From Rhodanobacteraceae bacterium (GTDB taxonomy: Bacteria; Pseudomonadota; Gammaproteobacteria; Xanthomonadales; Rhodanobacteraceae): 64,000 bases of DNA. The notes under the pieces were generated by a model. That model had not been told where the DNA came from. It was given only the letters and a program-made list of their open reading frames with translations, and made no database searches. Where the stretch lies: contig SCQS01000048.1 in assembly GCA_004299705.1 (NCBI GenBank), positions 1 through 64,000 on the forward strand, in the 5' to 3' direction. The position numbers and the translations under genes are program-made. Shown here one piece after another: positions 9,274-17,520 of the stretch; positions within the stretch are counted from its first letter, which is position 1, and each line of letters starts with the position of its first letter.

Positions 9274-9879
9274 ATGTCACGTCGCACGTTGTTCTTATCG
9301 GTCATGGGGGCACTGGCCCTGGGCGGTTGCGCCACCATTCCGACGCCCTTGCAAGGCAATTACACGCCGGTTGCGCTGAGCGCGGCGCAAACCGGCGCCG
9401 CCAGCGCGGCACCAGTGCGCTGGGGTGGCGAAATCATCGAAACCAAACCGCGCGAGCAGCAAACCTGCTTCTTCGTGCTGGCCGAGCCGCTGGATTCGCA
9501 GGCGCGCCCGAAGGCCGGCGAGCAAAGCTTGGGGCGCTTCGTTGCCTGCAAGCAGGGCTTCTACGATCCGGAAGTGTTCCACAAGGGCCGCGAAATCACC
9601 GTCACCGGAACGCTGAACGGCTCCGTGCAGCACAAGGTCGGCCAGTTCGACTACACCTATCCGAAAGTCGAAGCCAACAATGTTTACTTGTGGCCGAAAC
9701 GACCGCTGTATGTCGAGCGCCCCTACTACAACTCGTGGGGTCCTTGGGGCCCGTGGGGCGATCCGTTCTGGGGCGGTGGCTGGGGCCCTTGGGGTTACGG
9801 TCCGTGGTATTACCCGCCGCGCGTGATCGTGGTGCCGGATCGGGATCGGGAGCCACCGCCGCCGCCGAAGAAAGGCTGA
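9274..9879 (+). CDS. Slp-family outer-membrane lipoprotein with Trp/Gly-rich tail
   Basis: 201-residue lipoprotein. The signal peptide ends in the lipobox LGGC, so Cys18 is lipidated, and the next residue Ala favours the outer membrane. The body matches the Slp (starvation lipoprotein) family, including RWGGEIIETKP, an FVAC segment and GREITVTGTL. The C-terminal 60 residues are unusual: a run of WGPWGPWG-type units, an aromatic YYPPRVIVVPDRD segment and a PPPPPKKG end. A CGGAGG ribosome site precedes the ATG. It lies 29 bases after the transglutaminase gene and may share its transcript. Confidence 0.88.
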   Translation: MSRRTLFLSVMGALALGGCATIPTPLQGNYTPVALSAAQTGAASAAPVRWGGEIIETKPREQQTCFFVLAEPLDSQARPKAGEQSLGRFVACKQGFYDPEVFHKGREITVTGTLNGSVQHKVGQFDYTYPKVEANNVYLWPKRPLYVERPYYNSWGPWGPWGDPFWGGGWGPWGYGPWYYPPRVIVVPDRDREPPPPPKKG

Positions 9880-9894
9880 CGCGGAAGCCAAGAG

Positions 9895-9939
9895 CCATCC
9901 CCCTCATTCCCCCTTCGATGCGAAGGGGGAAGTTTTTTT
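9895..9939 (+). terminator. Repeat-derived terminator after slp-like gene
   Basis: A TCCCCCTTCG/CGAAGGGGGA hairpin (9908-9930) is followed by seven T residues, a good intrinsic terminator for the lipoprotein gene. The stem is a member of the CCCCCTTC palindrome family seen elsewhere in the window, here used as a functional terminator. It lies directly against the stop of the convergent HIT gene. Confidence 0.8.
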
Positions 9940-10283
9940 CAGGCCATGCGTTCGGGCATCTGCTTGCCGGCCAACAGGTGCACGTGCAGGTGGTACACCG
10001 TCTGCCCGCCGCCCTTGTTGCAGTTGATCACGCAGCGGTAGCCGGCTTCGGCAAATCCTTCGCGCTTGGCATACGCCGCTGCGGCCAGCAGCAGTTTGCC
10101 CAACAGTGGGGCATCGGCCTCGCCGACGTCGTTCAAAGTTGCAAAGGACTTTTTCGGAATAAACAGCACGTGCACCGGCGCCTGCGGATGGATATCGCGA
10201 AACGCCAGCACGTCGTTGTCCTCGTACACGATGTCGGCCGGGATCTCGCGGCGGATGATCTTGTCGAAAATGGTGTCGGACAT
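9939..10283 (-). CDS. HIT-family nucleotide hydrolase (HinT type)
   Basis: 114-residue histidine-triad protein that hydrolyses purine nucleoside phosphoramidates or acyl-adenylates. The triad is H98, H100 and H102 in YHLHVHLLAG. N-terminal residues MSDTIFDKIIRREIPADIVY are typical of HinT. The ATG at 10283 is chosen because it gives the family N-terminus; an upstream extension of 25 codons has no family similarity. It is convergent with the Slp-like lipoprotein gene. A second HIT protein is encoded at 39809-40225. Confidence 0.93.
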   Translation of the reverse strand: MSDTIFDKIIRREIPADIVYEDNDVLAFRDIHPQAPVHVLFIPKKSFATLNDVGEADAPLLGKLLLAAAAYAKREGFAEAGYRCVINCNKGGGQTVYHLHVHLLAGKQMPERMA

Positions 10284-10360
10284 GGCGGCTGTGGACTGCG
10301 TAGTGAGTCGAACTAGGGAGCGGAGGCCGGAAACAGCGTAAACGGTGACGCTAGACAAAT

Positions 10361-10465
10361 CACCCCCTTCCGAAGGAAGGGGGTCGCGCGCCTCGCGCGG
10401 GGGGGGATGCCGGCCGTCACGCGAAAGCCATCCCCCTCAATCCCCCTTCGCAAGCGAAGGGGGAC
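10361..10465. repeat. CCCCCTTC palindrome pair before recR 3' end
   Basis: Two hairpin units: CCCCCTTCCGAAGGAAGGGGG followed by a GCGCGCCTCGCGCG stem, then CCCCCTTCGCAAGCGAAGGGGG. This is the same family as at 9895, 42880-43373, 49029-49140 and 62949-63047. It fills most of the HIT-recR gap and could act as a bidirectional transcription barrier. Confidence 0.8.
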
Positions 10466-10471
10466 ATTCCA

Positions 10472-11077
10472 TCAATCATCGAGCGCGTGACGGCTGCCGA
10501 ACGCATGCGCCAGGGTGCCGCGATCGACGTATTCGAGTTCGCCGCCCAGCGGCACGCCGTGCGCGAGCCGGGTCGCGCGCACGTTGGCTGCGTGCGCGAG
10601 TTGCCCCAACCAGTGCGCGGTGGCTTCACCTTCGACGGTCGGGTTGGTCGCGATCACCATCTCGCGCACTTCGCCTTGCGCGAGGCGCCGCGTCAACAAC
10701 TCCGCGCCGAGTTCATGCGGGCCCAAACCATCCAGCGGCGACAGGCGCCCCATCAACACAAAATAGCGACCACGGTAACCCGTGGCCTGCTCGATCGCGA
10801 GCAGATCGGCCGGCGTCTCCACCACGCACAACAGCGAGGCGTCGCGCGAGGCGTTCGCGCAGATCGCGCACGCATCGGCTTCGCTGAAATTGCGGCAGGA
10901 TTTGCAGTGGCCGATGCGTTGCATCGCGGCCTGCAAGGTTTGCGCCAGATGCACACCGCCCTCGCGATCGCGTTCCAGCAGATGGAACGCCATGCGCTGC
11001 GCGCTCTTGGCGCCGACGCCGGGCAGGCAACGCAGGGCTTCGATCAGGTCGGCGAGGAGGTTGGGTTGGTCGGCCAT
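10472..11077 (-). CDS. recR: Recombination protein RecR
   Basis: Partner of RecF and RecO in loading RecA at gaps. The 201-residue protein has an N-terminal helix-hairpin-helix ([14 protein letters not shown]), a four-cysteine zinc site (C58, C61, C70, C73) and a Toprim domain starting at [13 protein letters not shown]. The ATG at 11077 is chosen because [15 protein letters not shown] is the family N-terminus. It follows dnaX and ybaB on the same strand, a highly conserved order. The 87-base ybaB-recR gap contains a 71-base inverted-repeat element. Confidence 0.97.
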   Translation of the reverse strand: MADQPNLLADLIEALRCLPGVGAKSAQRMAFHLLERDREGGVHLAQTLQAAMQRIGHCKSCRNFSEADACAICANASRDASLLCVVETPADLLAIEQATGYRGRYFVLMGRLSPLDGLGPHELGAELLTRRLAQGEVREMVIATNPTVEGEATAHWLGQLAHAANVRATRLAHGVPLGGELEYVDRGTLAHAFGSRHALDD

Positions 11078-11090
11078 GGGGTGGGAAACC

Positions 11091-11161
11091 GGGGTCAGAG
11101 TCGCTTTTCCGAAACCTGCTTCGCACATGCGGATGACTGCTGGAAAGGCGACTCTGACCCC
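11091..11161. mobile_element. MITE-like element with GGGGTCAGAGTCGC terminal inverted repeats
   Basis: Twenty-base ends at 11091-11110 (GGGGTCAGAGTCGCTTTTCC) and 11142-11161 are inverted repeats with one mismatch, around a 31-base centre. GGGGTCAGAGTCG-type ends are typical of repeats linked to REP-associated (Y1) transposases in proteobacteria. No transposase gene is in the window, so this would be a non-autonomous copy. It is inserted in the ybaB-recR gap and leaves both genes intact. Confidence 0.8.
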
Positions 11162-11164
11162 ATT

Positions 11165-11488
11165 TCAAAATGGAAGCTTGAATCCCGGCGGCAGGTTCAT
11201 GCCCGCACCCACGCCGCCCAGCTTCTGCTGGCTGGCCTCGGCCACCTTGTTGACGGCGTCGTTGACTGCCGCCGCGACCATGTCCTCGGCCATCTCGGGG
11301 TCGTCCGCCATCAGCTTGCGGTCGATGCGCACGCGGCGCACCTCGTGACGGCCACTCATGCTGACCTCGACCATGCCGCCGCCGGCGCTGCCGGTCACTT
11401 CCAGTTTGGCGATTTCTTCCTGCGCGCGCTTCAGGTTTTCCTGCATCTGCTGCGCCTGTTGCATCAATTGTCCTATCTGGCCTTTCAT
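11165..11488 (-). CDS. ybaB: YbaB/EbfC nucleoid-associated protein
   Basis: 107-residue DNA-binding protein that dimerises into a tweezer shape and coats the nucleoid. The N-terminus [19 protein letters not shown], the helical EEIAKLEV segment and the [18 protein letters not shown] region are family hallmarks. Its ATG overlaps the dnaX stop by four bases, so the two are translationally coupled, as in most bacteria. Confidence 0.97.
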   Translation of the reverse strand: MKGQIGQLMQQAQQMQENLKRAQEEIAKLEVTGSAGGGMVEVSMSGRHEVRRVRIDRKLMADDPEMAEDMVAAAVNDAVNKVAEASQQKLGGVGAGMNLPPGFKLPF

Positions 11489-13128
11489 GCTTGCCTGCCT
11501 GTCGGTCGAATGCTTTCCGGAATGATTTGCGCACCGAACTGGCGCTGCATGTCCTGGATGAACGGGTCTTCCGCCAGCGCACGTTCGGCAGCGGCCTGTT
11601 CTTCGGAGCGCGCTTTCGCCGCACGCGTGGCCGGTGTTTCCGCCACGGCCTCGTGCACGATGCGCACGCGCAACGGGCGGCCGATCGCCGCACCGAGTTG
11701 ATCCTGCAATTGCCTGCACACGGCGTCGCTGCTGAAGATGACGTGCTCGGGCTTGAGCGCCAGCGTCAGCACCTCGCCCTCGAACGACTTCGGCACCGCA
11801 TGCTGCGCAAGCAGCCCGACGGGGCCGCCCAGGCCCGCCGCGCGGATCCACATCTCCCAATCGGCGATGCCCTGGATACGTGGCGCCGCAGCTGCGGGCT
11901 TGGCCGGTTTTTCCGGTGCGTCGGCAACACCGCCGGCATGCGTCACGCCGACATGCTGCGCCGAGGGTGCCGACGCAATGCTTGTCGTTCGTGGTGTTGG
12001 CGCGCCCTCGCGCTGGGCAGGCGCTGCCTGCCTTGCTTCGCCATCGGCGCCGCCACGAAACGCCAGCATCCGCAACAGCGTCATCTCGAAACCGGAACGC
12101 ACATCCGGCGCCAGCGGCAGGTCGCGACGGCCGTTGAGCGCGAACTGGTACCACACCTGCACGTCCTCGGGGGCGAGTTTGCCGGCAAGTGCGCCCAGCA
12201 CCTCACGCTCGGCTTCATCACCGGCGTACCCCGGCACCAGTTGCCGCAACTGGATGCGGTGCAAGGCGGTCGCGAGTTGCTCCAGTACCACCGCGAAATC
12301 GGGCGACAAGCCGGCAATGCGGTCGGCTTCGTCCAACAACGCCTTACCGTTGCCCTCGGCCAGCGCCTGCAGCAACACGCCAACGTCGTTGTCGGCGATC
12401 GTACCCAGCATCGCGCGCACGTCGCCCACGTGCAGCGTGCCGCCGCCGTGCGCGATCGCCTGGTCAAGCAACGACAACCCGTCGCGCAACGAGCCGTCCG
12501 CGCCGCGCGCAAGGGCATCGATCGCGCCGTCGTCGAAGCCGACGCTTTCCTTGCCGAGGATCATCCGCATCTGCCCGGCGATCTGTTCCGGCAGCAGACG
12601 TTTCAAACCGAATTTCAGGCAACGTGACAACACCGTCACCGGCAATTTCTGCGGATCGGTGGTGGCCAACAGGAACTTCACGTGTTCGGGCGGTTCTTCC
12701 AGCGTCTTCAACAGCGCGTTGAAGGCGCTCTTGGAGAGCATGTGCACCTCGTCCACGAGGTACACCTTGTAGCGGCCCTGCGCCGGTGCGTACTGCGCGT
12801 TCTCGATCACCTCGCGCACGTCGTCCACGCCGGTGTTGCTGGCCGCGTCGATCTCGATCAGGTCCACGAAACGCCCGGCATCGACCGCCTTGCAGATCGC
12901 GCACTCGCCGCAAGGGTGCGCGGACATGCCCTTTTCGCAGTTCAGCGACTTGGCGAAGATGCGCGCGATCGTGGTCTTGCCGACGCCGCGGGTGCCGGTG
13001 AAGAGGTACGCGTGGTGCACGCGTCCGGAATCCAGCGCGTGGGTCAGTGCCTTGACCACGTGTTCCTGCCCGACCAGTTCATCGAACTGCTTCGGACGCC
13101 ACTTGCGGGCGAGAACCTGATAACTCAT
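11485..13128 (-). CDS. dnaX: DNA polymerase III subunit tau/gamma
   Basis: Clamp-loader ATPase that links the replicase core to the helicase. The 547-residue protein has Walker [10 protein letters not shown] (45-53), a zinc module with C64, C73, C76 and C79, Walker [10 protein letters not shown] (122-130), and the SRC sensor motif. A Pro/Ala-rich linker (around 375-420) joins a C-terminal tau domain. The ATG at 13128 starts the family N-terminus [12 protein letters not shown]. No strong A-AAA-AAG slippery site is seen; only a single GAAAAACC run lies in the linker, so production of a short gamma form by frameshifting is doubtful. Confidence 0.97.
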   Translation of the reverse strand: MSYQVLARKWRPKQFDELVGQEHVVKALTHALDSGRVHHAYLFTGTRGVGKTTIARIFAKSLNCEKGMSAHPCGECAICKAVDAGRFVDLIEIDAASNTGVDDVREVIENAQYAPAQGRYKVYLVDEVHMLSKSAFNALLKTLEEPPEHVKFLLATTDPQKLPVTVLSRCLKFGLKRLLPEQIAGQMRMILGKESVGFDDGAIDALARGADGSLRDGLSLLDQAIAHGGGTLHVGDVRAMLGTIADNDVGVLLQALAEGNGKALLDEADRIAGLSPDFAVVLEQLATALHRIQLRQLVPGYAGDEAEREVLGALAGKLAPEDVQVWYQFALNGRRDLPLAPDVRSGFEMTLLRMLAFRGGADGEARQAAPAQREGAPTPRTTSIASAPSAQHVGVTHAGGVADAPEKPAKPAAAAPRIQGIADWEMWIRAAGLGGPVGLLAQHAVPKSFEGEVLTLALKPEHVIFSSDAVCRQLQDQLGAAIGRPLRVRIVHEAVAETPATRAAKARSEEQAAAERALAEDPFIQDMQRQFGAQIIPESIRPTGRQA

Positions 13129-13215
13129 GGGGACGACTTCGAGGCCATCCCCCATTGTGCCAAGTCAGGGCGACAAGACCAAGCGCACAGGCGCATTCGC
13201 TTGCAGCATTCGTCC

Positions 13216-13244
13216 TTGTACGTATTCCCCGCGCCCGTTATCCT
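13216..13244 (+). promoter_or_regulatory. Promoter for tRNA-Ser(GGA)
   Basis: TTGTAC and TATCCT are separated by 17 bases. The -10 box ends 30 bases before the tRNA. A GC-rich discriminator (GCGCAGTCCGCGG) follows, as in stringently controlled stable-RNA promoters. The SRP RNA downstream is probably read from the same promoter. Confidence 0.55.
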
Positions 13245-13274
13245 GCGCAGTCCGCGGCGACCAACCCGCGGTTC

Positions 13275-13367
13275 GGAGAGGTGTCCGAGCGGTCGAAGGA
13301 GCACGCCTGGAAAGTGTGTAAGCGGCTAAACCCCGCTTCGCGGGTTCGAATCCCGCCCTCTCCGCCA
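13275..13367 (+). tRNA. tRNA-Ser, anticodon GGA
   Basis: A 93-base type II tRNA. The acceptor stem GGAGAGG pairs with CCTCTCC, followed by G and an encoded CCA end. The anticodon loop is CTGGAAA with GGA, reading UCC and UCU. A long variable arm is present, as required for serine, and the T arm is GGGTTCGAATCCC. It lies seven bases before the SRP RNA gene. Confidence 0.97.
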
Positions 13368-13373
13368 GTTTAT

Positions 13374-13483
13374 GGTGGCTCCGTCGGTGCCTCCGCGACG
13401 ATAGATCGAAAACTCCGCCAGGGCCGGAAGGCAGCAACGGTATCGCTCGACTCGTGCGCCGGAGATACGCTGGCGGGGCCGCC
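13374..13483 (+). ncRNA. ffs: Signal recognition particle 4.5S RNA
   Basis: RNA core of the bacterial signal recognition particle, which targets membrane proteins together with Ffh. The conserved Ffh-binding hairpin is visible as CCGGAAGGCAGCAACGG around 13424-13440. The ends pair: GGTGGC with GCCGCC (13374-13379 with 13478-13483), then TCCGTCGG with CTGGCGGG. The rod-like fold of about 110 bases is normal for the small form. Transcription likely continues from the tRNA-Ser gene just upstream. A short TTTT run at 13487 may help end it. Confidence 0.93.
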
Positions 13484-13510
13484 GCCTTTTCAGGACACTC
13501 TGAATAATCC

Positions 13511-13596
13511 TCGTCATCCCCGCGAAAGCGGGGATCCAGTGACTTCAACCCGTTAAAACCAAAGACTCTGGATTCCCGCTTTCGCGGGAATGACGA
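13511..13596. repeat. TCGTCATTCCCGC palindrome (paired REP-like element)
   Basis: Left arm TCGTCATCCCCGCGAAAGCG and right arm ending CGCGGGAATGACGA form a long imperfect inverted repeat, each arm also holding its own small hairpin. The same family occurs at 33286-33415, 47169-47278 and 63616-63741, with half copies at 33468-33500 and 40453-40487. It separates the SRP RNA from the convergent moaE. Confidence 0.85.
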
Positions 13597-13613
13597 GCAA
13601 AATCAGATTTCCT

Positions 13614-14027
13614 TCAGGGGTGCAGCCACTCGGAATCGCCCTCGACATAGTGCTCGCGCTTCCAGATCGGTACCCGCGCCTTGACTTGGTCGATCACGTA
13701 GCGACAGGCATCGAATGCCGCCGCGCGATGGCCCGCCGACACGCCCGCCCACACCGCGACCTCGCCCAGCGCCAAGTCGCCGATCCTGTGCACGCACACG
13801 ATGCGTTCGACCGGAAAGCAGGATCGAGCTTCATCCACGATCCGTTGCCCCTCGGCCTGCGCCAGCTCGACATAGGCCTGATACGACAGGGCATGCACCG
13901 CGCGACCATCGTTGTGATCGCGCACGCGGCCCTCGAAACAGACCACCGCGCCGACACCGGCCGCTTCGAGTCCGCGTTGCAGGCGTGCGGCATCGATCGG
14001 TGCCGCGCTGATCGAAAAGCCGTCCAT
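13614..14027 (-). CDS. moaE: Molybdopterin synthase catalytic subunit MoaE
   Basis: Large subunit of molybdopterin synthase, which inserts two dithiolene sulfurs into cyclic pyranopterin monophosphate. The 137-residue protein has the FEGRVRDHN motif, the CVHRIGDLALGE strand, and the active-site lysine region PIWKREHY near the C-terminus. Its start overlaps the moaD stop (TGATG), matching the fixed stoichiometry of the two subunits. Confidence 0.96.
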   Translation of the reverse strand: MDGFSISAAPIDAARLQRGLEAAGVGAVVCFEGRVRDHNDGRAVHALSYQAYVELAQAEGQRIVDEARSCFPVERIVCVHRIGDLALGEVAVWAGVSAGHRAAAFDACRYVIDQVKARVPIWKREHYVEGDSEWLHP

Positions 14028-14266
14028 CAGCCCCCACTCACTGGCGGCAGGAACACCACCTCGTCGTTGTCCGCGAGGTGATGGTTCCAGTCGGTGAAAG
14101 CGCCATTGACGGCCACGCGCAAACGCTCCGGCGCGAACGTGAAGCCATGCCGCGCTGCAAGCTCGATGTACAGCGCAAGCACGTCAGGCGCCCCACTGGT
14201 CACGGTTTCCTCGGCCCGGCCCGCGGCGTCGCACAGTGCAGCGAAATACAACAGGCGATACCTCAT
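14027..14266 (-). CDS. moaD: Molybdopterin synthase sulfur carrier MoaD
   Basis: 79-residue ubiquitin-fold sulfur carrier. The C-terminal Gly-Gly (PPVSGG), which is converted to thiocarboxylate, is intact. The N-terminus [16 protein letters not shown] and the [20 protein letters not shown] strand match the family. It is coupled on both sides: ATGA with the moaC stop and TGATG with moaE. Confidence 0.95.
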   Translation of the reverse strand: MRYRLLYFAALCDAAGRAEETVTSGAPDVLALYIELAARHGFTFAPERLRVAVNGAFTDWNHHLADNDEVVFLPPVSGG

Positions 14267-14760
14267 CGCGGCACGACCTTGCCGGACTTCACCTCGCGCT
14301 TGCCGCCCGATTTCTCCAGCAAGCGCACCGGGCCGATCTGGATTTCGTGCGACAACGCCTTGCACATGTCGTACACGGTGAGCGCCGCGACACTGGCACC
14401 GGTCAAGGCCTCCATCTCGACGCCGGTCTTGTGCGTGATCGCGACCTCGCAGCGGATCGCAAGCGAGGTATCCGTGATGAAATCCGCCTCGATTCGACAA
14501 CGTTCGATCGCCAGCGGGTGACAGAACGGAATCAGTTCGTGGGTGCGTTTGGCGGCCATGCTGCCGGCCACGATCGCGGTATCGATCACCGGCCCCTTCT
14601 TGCTGCGCATGCCACCCTCGCGCAACGCGTCGGCAACGGCTTTCGGAAACCGCACCACGGCTTCGGCCACGGCGACGCGCGCGGTGGCGGCTTTGGCGCC
14701 GACATCGACCATGCGCGGGCGGTTGGCGGCATCGAGATGAGATAATTTTCTTTGAGTCAT
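14263..14760 (-). CDS. moaC: Cyclic pyranopterin monophosphate synthase MoaC
   Basis: Converts the MoaA product to cyclic pyranopterin monophosphate. The 165-residue protein has [10 protein letters not shown] near the N-terminus, the KKGPVIDTA loop, the IPFCHPLAI motif and the [17 protein letters not shown] helix, all typical. It is the third moa gene in the order A-C-D-E. The gap to moaA is 110 bases and is largely a palindromic repeat, unlike the overlaps between the other moa genes. Confidence 0.97.
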   Translation of the reverse strand: MTQRKLSHLDAANRPRMVDVGAKAATARVAVAEAVVRFPKAVADALREGGMRSKKGPVIDTAIVAGSMAAKRTHELIPFCHPLAIERCRIEADFITDTSLAIRCEVAITHKTGVEMEALTGASVAALTVYDMCKALSHEIQIGPVRLLEKSGGKREVKSGKVVPR

Positions 14761-14784
14761 ATGGCGCCAGTGACAAAGGCTCTG

Positions 14785-14863
14785 GACGCGGATCTACGCG
14801 GATAAGCGCGGATAAGAGAAAGGCTCTTTTGCCTTATCCGCTGTTTCCGTGTTCATCCGCGTC
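14785..14863. repeat. Dispersed GACGCGGAT palindrome, copy 2
   Basis: The left arm begins GACGCGGATCTACGCGGAT with a third unit, and the right arm ends CATCCGCGTC. The centre is a GAAAGGCTCTTTTGCC hairpin. It occupies the moaA-moaC gap and could lower expression of moaCDE relative to moaA. Confidence 0.85.
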
Positions 14864-14870
14864 AAAGGTT

Positions 14871-15917
14871 TTACCCACCTATACGATACATCTCCACGTG
14901 CTCCAGCACGCCCGCCGCGCGCAACTCGGCGCGGCGTTCGCTGTAGCGGTCGCCGCGATGGCTCCAGATGCCGGCCACGGTCGCGCGCAACGCGGCATCG
15001 GATTCGCCCGCGCGCAGCGGCGCGCGCAGGTCGTGGCCGGCGTGCGCGAACAGGCAGGTATACAACTTTCCGTCGGCCGCCAACCGCGCGCGCGTGCAAC
15101 CGCCGCAAAACGGTTCGGTCACGGAATTGATGAAGCCCACCTCGCCCGCGCCATCGCGAAAACGCCAGCGCCGCGACGTGGATGCGGCATTGCGCGGCAA
15201 TGCCTCCAGCGGCCAGCGCGCATCGATGCGTCGCACCAATTCCGCGCCGGGCACCACCCGGTCACCACGCCAGCCGTTGACGGTGCCGACATCCATGTAT
15301 TCGATGAAGCGCACGATGTGGCCGGTGCCGCGGAAGCGTGCCACCAGATCCGGCACGCCGTCGTCGTTGACGCCGCGCATCACCACGCAGTTGATCTTGA
15401 GCGGTGCTAATCCCACCCGTTCCGCCGCCGCGATGCCAGCCTCGACCTGCGCAAGCTCGCCACGCCCGCCGGACATCCTGCGAAACACGTCCGGGTCCGC
15501 GCTGTCCATGCTCACGGTGATGCGCTGCAGGCCGGCGTCGCGCAATGCTTGAGCGAGTTTCGGCAGCAGCACGCCGTTGGTCGTGAGTGCCAGGTCCTCG
15601 ACGCCGTCGATGGCAGCCAACCGCGCAACCAGTTCCGGCAAACCACGGCGCAGCAAGGGTTCGCCGCCGGTCAACCGCAACTTTTTCACGCCCAGCGACA
15701 CGAACACCCGCGCGATGCGTTCGATCTCGTCGAAGTCCAGGCGATCGCGGGCACGCAGGAAAGCATGATCGGCGGGATACGCTTCTTCCGGCATGCAGTA
15801 CGGACAGCGGAAGTTGCAGCGGTCGATCACCGAGATCCGCAAGTCCCTCAAGGCGCGCCCCAACGCATCGGGCGGCGCCAGCGACGGCTGCAACGCGAAT
15901 GGCGCCTCGGGTTTCAT
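14871..15917 (-). CDS. moaA: GTP 3',8-cyclase MoaA
   Basis: Radical-SAM enzyme that rearranges GTP in the first step of molybdenum cofactor synthesis. The 348-residue protein has the CxxxCxxC cluster site C34, C38, C41, the GGEPLLRRG motif, and a C-terminal second iron-sulfur site in EPFCGGCTRARLAADG followed by the LYTCLF cysteine. The C-terminal Gly-Gly needed for activity is present (YRIGG). The start overlaps the stop of the upstream hydrolase gene by one base. Confidence 0.97.
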   Translation of the reverse strand: MKPEAPFALQPSLAPPDALGRALRDLRISVIDRCNFRCPYCMPEEAYPADHAFLRARDRLDFDEIERIARVFVSLGVKKLRLTGGEPLLRRGLPELVARLAAIDGVEDLALTTNGVLLPKLAQALRDAGLQRITVSMDSADPDVFRRMSGGRGELAQVEAGIAAAERVGLAPLKINCVVMRGVNDDGVPDLVARFRGTGHIVRFIEYMDVGTVNGWRGDRVVPGAELVRRIDARWPLEALPRNAASTSRRWRFRDGAGEVGFINSVTEPFCGGCTRARLAADGKLYTCLFAHAGHDLRAPLRAGESDAALRATVAGIWSHRGDRYSERRAELRAAGVLEHVEMYRIGG

Positions 15918-16732
15918 CAGCCGGCTTCCGTGCGCACCGGGTGCGGCGCATGCAGGGGGTAACGGCCATCCGGCACCGCCACCTTGAAGCCGCGTCCACG
16001 CAAGGCTTGCGCATCCGCTTCGCTGCCGTAGTGGTACAGCAACAGTTGCGCGCGCATTGCTTCGGGGTATTCGCGTTCCAGATCATCTACACCGGTATGC
16101 GACGGATTGCCGTGCAACGCGCAGTCGTGCGCGATCAAGGTTTGCGCATCAGCCAGGGCGGACAAAGTCTCCGGGATCGGACGAGTATCGCCAGTCCACC
16201 CAAAGCATCCGCGCAACGCCACGCCGAACGAAGTTCCCGGCACGTGGTGACGCGTCGCGAACACATCGAACCACCAGCCATCCAGCCAGAACCCGCGCGT
16301 CAGCGCGACCAGTCGGAACGCTTCCCAGAAATTGGAGCCACCCTCGGCGATCGCGTTCGGATAATCGGCAACACGCGCCTGCAGGATCGGCACCAGGTTG
16401 GCGTGCATGAACAGCTTGACCCGCCCGCGCTGTGCCGGATCGAACCACGCCGTGTGGAACAGGCGCTCCAGCCCGGCCACGTGATCCATGTGGCCGTGCG
16501 TGATGAACACCGCCGGCGGCAGCGCGCCGTAACCGCGCAGGTAATGTTCGAGCGTGCCTGGACCGCAATCGATCAGCAGCAACGGGGTGCCGTCGCGCTC
16601 CAGCACCGCACCAGACGCGCCCAGATCGACGGCACTGGCGGCGCCAGTGCCGAGCACGTGCAGCGACCAAACACCCGCCCCGGCGTCACGCACTGACGCG
16701 TCAACACGGGAATGGCTCACCGCATGTTTCAT
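15917..16732 (-). CDS. Metallo-beta-lactamase-fold hydrolase
   Basis: 271-residue protein of the metallo-beta-lactamase fold. The zinc motif HGHMDH is at 79-84, a further His lies in TRHHVPGT, Asp in FGWTGDTRP, and a late His in LLLYHYGS. This arrangement resembles RNase Z-like and phosphodiesterase members rather than antibiotic-hydrolysing enzymes. It is coupled to moaA downstream and kdkA upstream by short overlaps. The substrate is unknown; a role in Mo-cofactor or LPS metabolism is only suggested by position. Confidence 0.8.
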   Translation of the reverse strand: MKHAVSHSRVDASVRDAGAGVWSLHVLGTGAASAVDLGASGAVLERDGTPLLLIDCGPGTLEHYLRGYGALPPAVFITHGHMDHVAGLERLFHTAWFDPAQRGRVKLFMHANLVPILQARVADYPNAIAEGGSNFWEAFRLVALTRGFWLDGWWFDVFATRHHVPGTSFGVALRGCFGWTGDTRPIPETLSALADAQTLIAHDCALHGNPSHTGVDDLEREYPEAMRAQLLLYHYGSEADAQALRGRGFKVAVPDGRYPLHAPHPVRTEAG

Positions 16733-17493
16733 GCTTCGGTACCGAGCGTGCGTTCGTAAGCGCGCATCAATGGGGTCCAGATTTCTCGATCCAGCGTTGT
16801 CTCGTCATGATCGCACGCACCCACCTTCAACAGCGAGCGCTTGAAGCGGGCCAGGTTGGCCAGCTTCCAGGCAGTGCCGCTTACCCGCAGCTCGCCCCGA
16901 TCGAAATCGACCAACCACAACGCGCCGCCGGCCGCGAGGATATTGTGCGCGTTCAGGTCGGCGTGATCCACGCCTGCCGCATGGAACCGCGCGATCAGCG
17001 CGCCGACCTGCTCTGCCAGCGCCGCATCAAAACGTTGCGACTGGATGACTTCGGTGAGGGTCTGCGCATTCTCGATCGCACGCGTGATCAGATCCGCGGT
17101 GTAATACGGCCCGCGCCGCAGGTAGCGCGCAGCGACCGGCGCCGGCACCGGCAGGCCGCGTGCGGCCAGTTCCCCCAGCAACCGGAACTCCGCGAACCCG
17201 CGATTGCGGCTGCGTCCGTTCCACACGTAGCGATCGTCCAGCAATGGCGCCATCCAGCCACCGCGGTGGTAATGCCGCAACACGCAGGCACCGACCGGCG
17301 TATCCAGATGGGCGACGCCGCCGCGCCCGCCGGCGGCGGTGCGCAGGGCATCGCGCGACAACCACCAATCGCGATCGAACCAGGCCAAGGTGGGCGTTGC
17401 GGGCAAATTTCCGTCGTACACCATCGCGCCCTTGCCGGATGCGACAATGCGCGGGTCCACCGTATGATTTCCAGCGCCTGGATGCTTCGACAT
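16729..17493 (-). CDS. kdkA: 3-deoxy-D-manno-octulosonic acid kinase
   Basis: Phosphorylates Kdo in the lipid A inner core. The 254-residue kinase-fold protein has the catalytic loop DHADLNAHNIL and the metal-binding VDFDRGELR, together with RHYHRGGWMAP and GRSRNRGFAEFRLL, typical of KdkA. Phosphorylated single-Kdo cores are known from several gammaproteobacteria. It is divergent from a heptosyltransferase gene with only 27 bases between the starts, consistent with joint core-LPS control. A GTG two codons upstream is an alternative start. Confidence 0.88.
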   Translation of the reverse strand: MSKHPGAGNHTVDPRIVASGKGAMVYDGNLPATPTLAWFDRDWWLSRDALRTAAGGRGGVAHLDTPVGACVLRHYHRGGWMAPLLDDRYVWNGRSRNRGFAEFRLLGELAARGLPVPAPVAARYLRRGPYYTADLITRAIENAQTLTEVIQSQRFDAALAEQVGALIARFHAAGVDHADLNAHNILAAGGALWLVDFDRGELRVSGTAWKLANLARFKRSLLKVGACDHDETTLDREIWTPLMRAYERTLGTEA

Positions 17494-17520
17494 GCTCACG
17501 CCACAAGTCTAGCAAGCCCG

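Noticed and set aside
11890-11930. Programmed frameshift site for a short DnaX (gamma)
   Set aside because: Only a five-A run in GAAAAACC is present; there is no A-AAA-AAG heptamer with a downstream stem and nearby stop in the -1 frame that could be established by eye.
14761-14870. Molybdenum-cofactor riboswitch before moaC
   Set aside because: The gap is explained by the dispersed GACGCGGAT palindrome, which also occurs in unrelated places.
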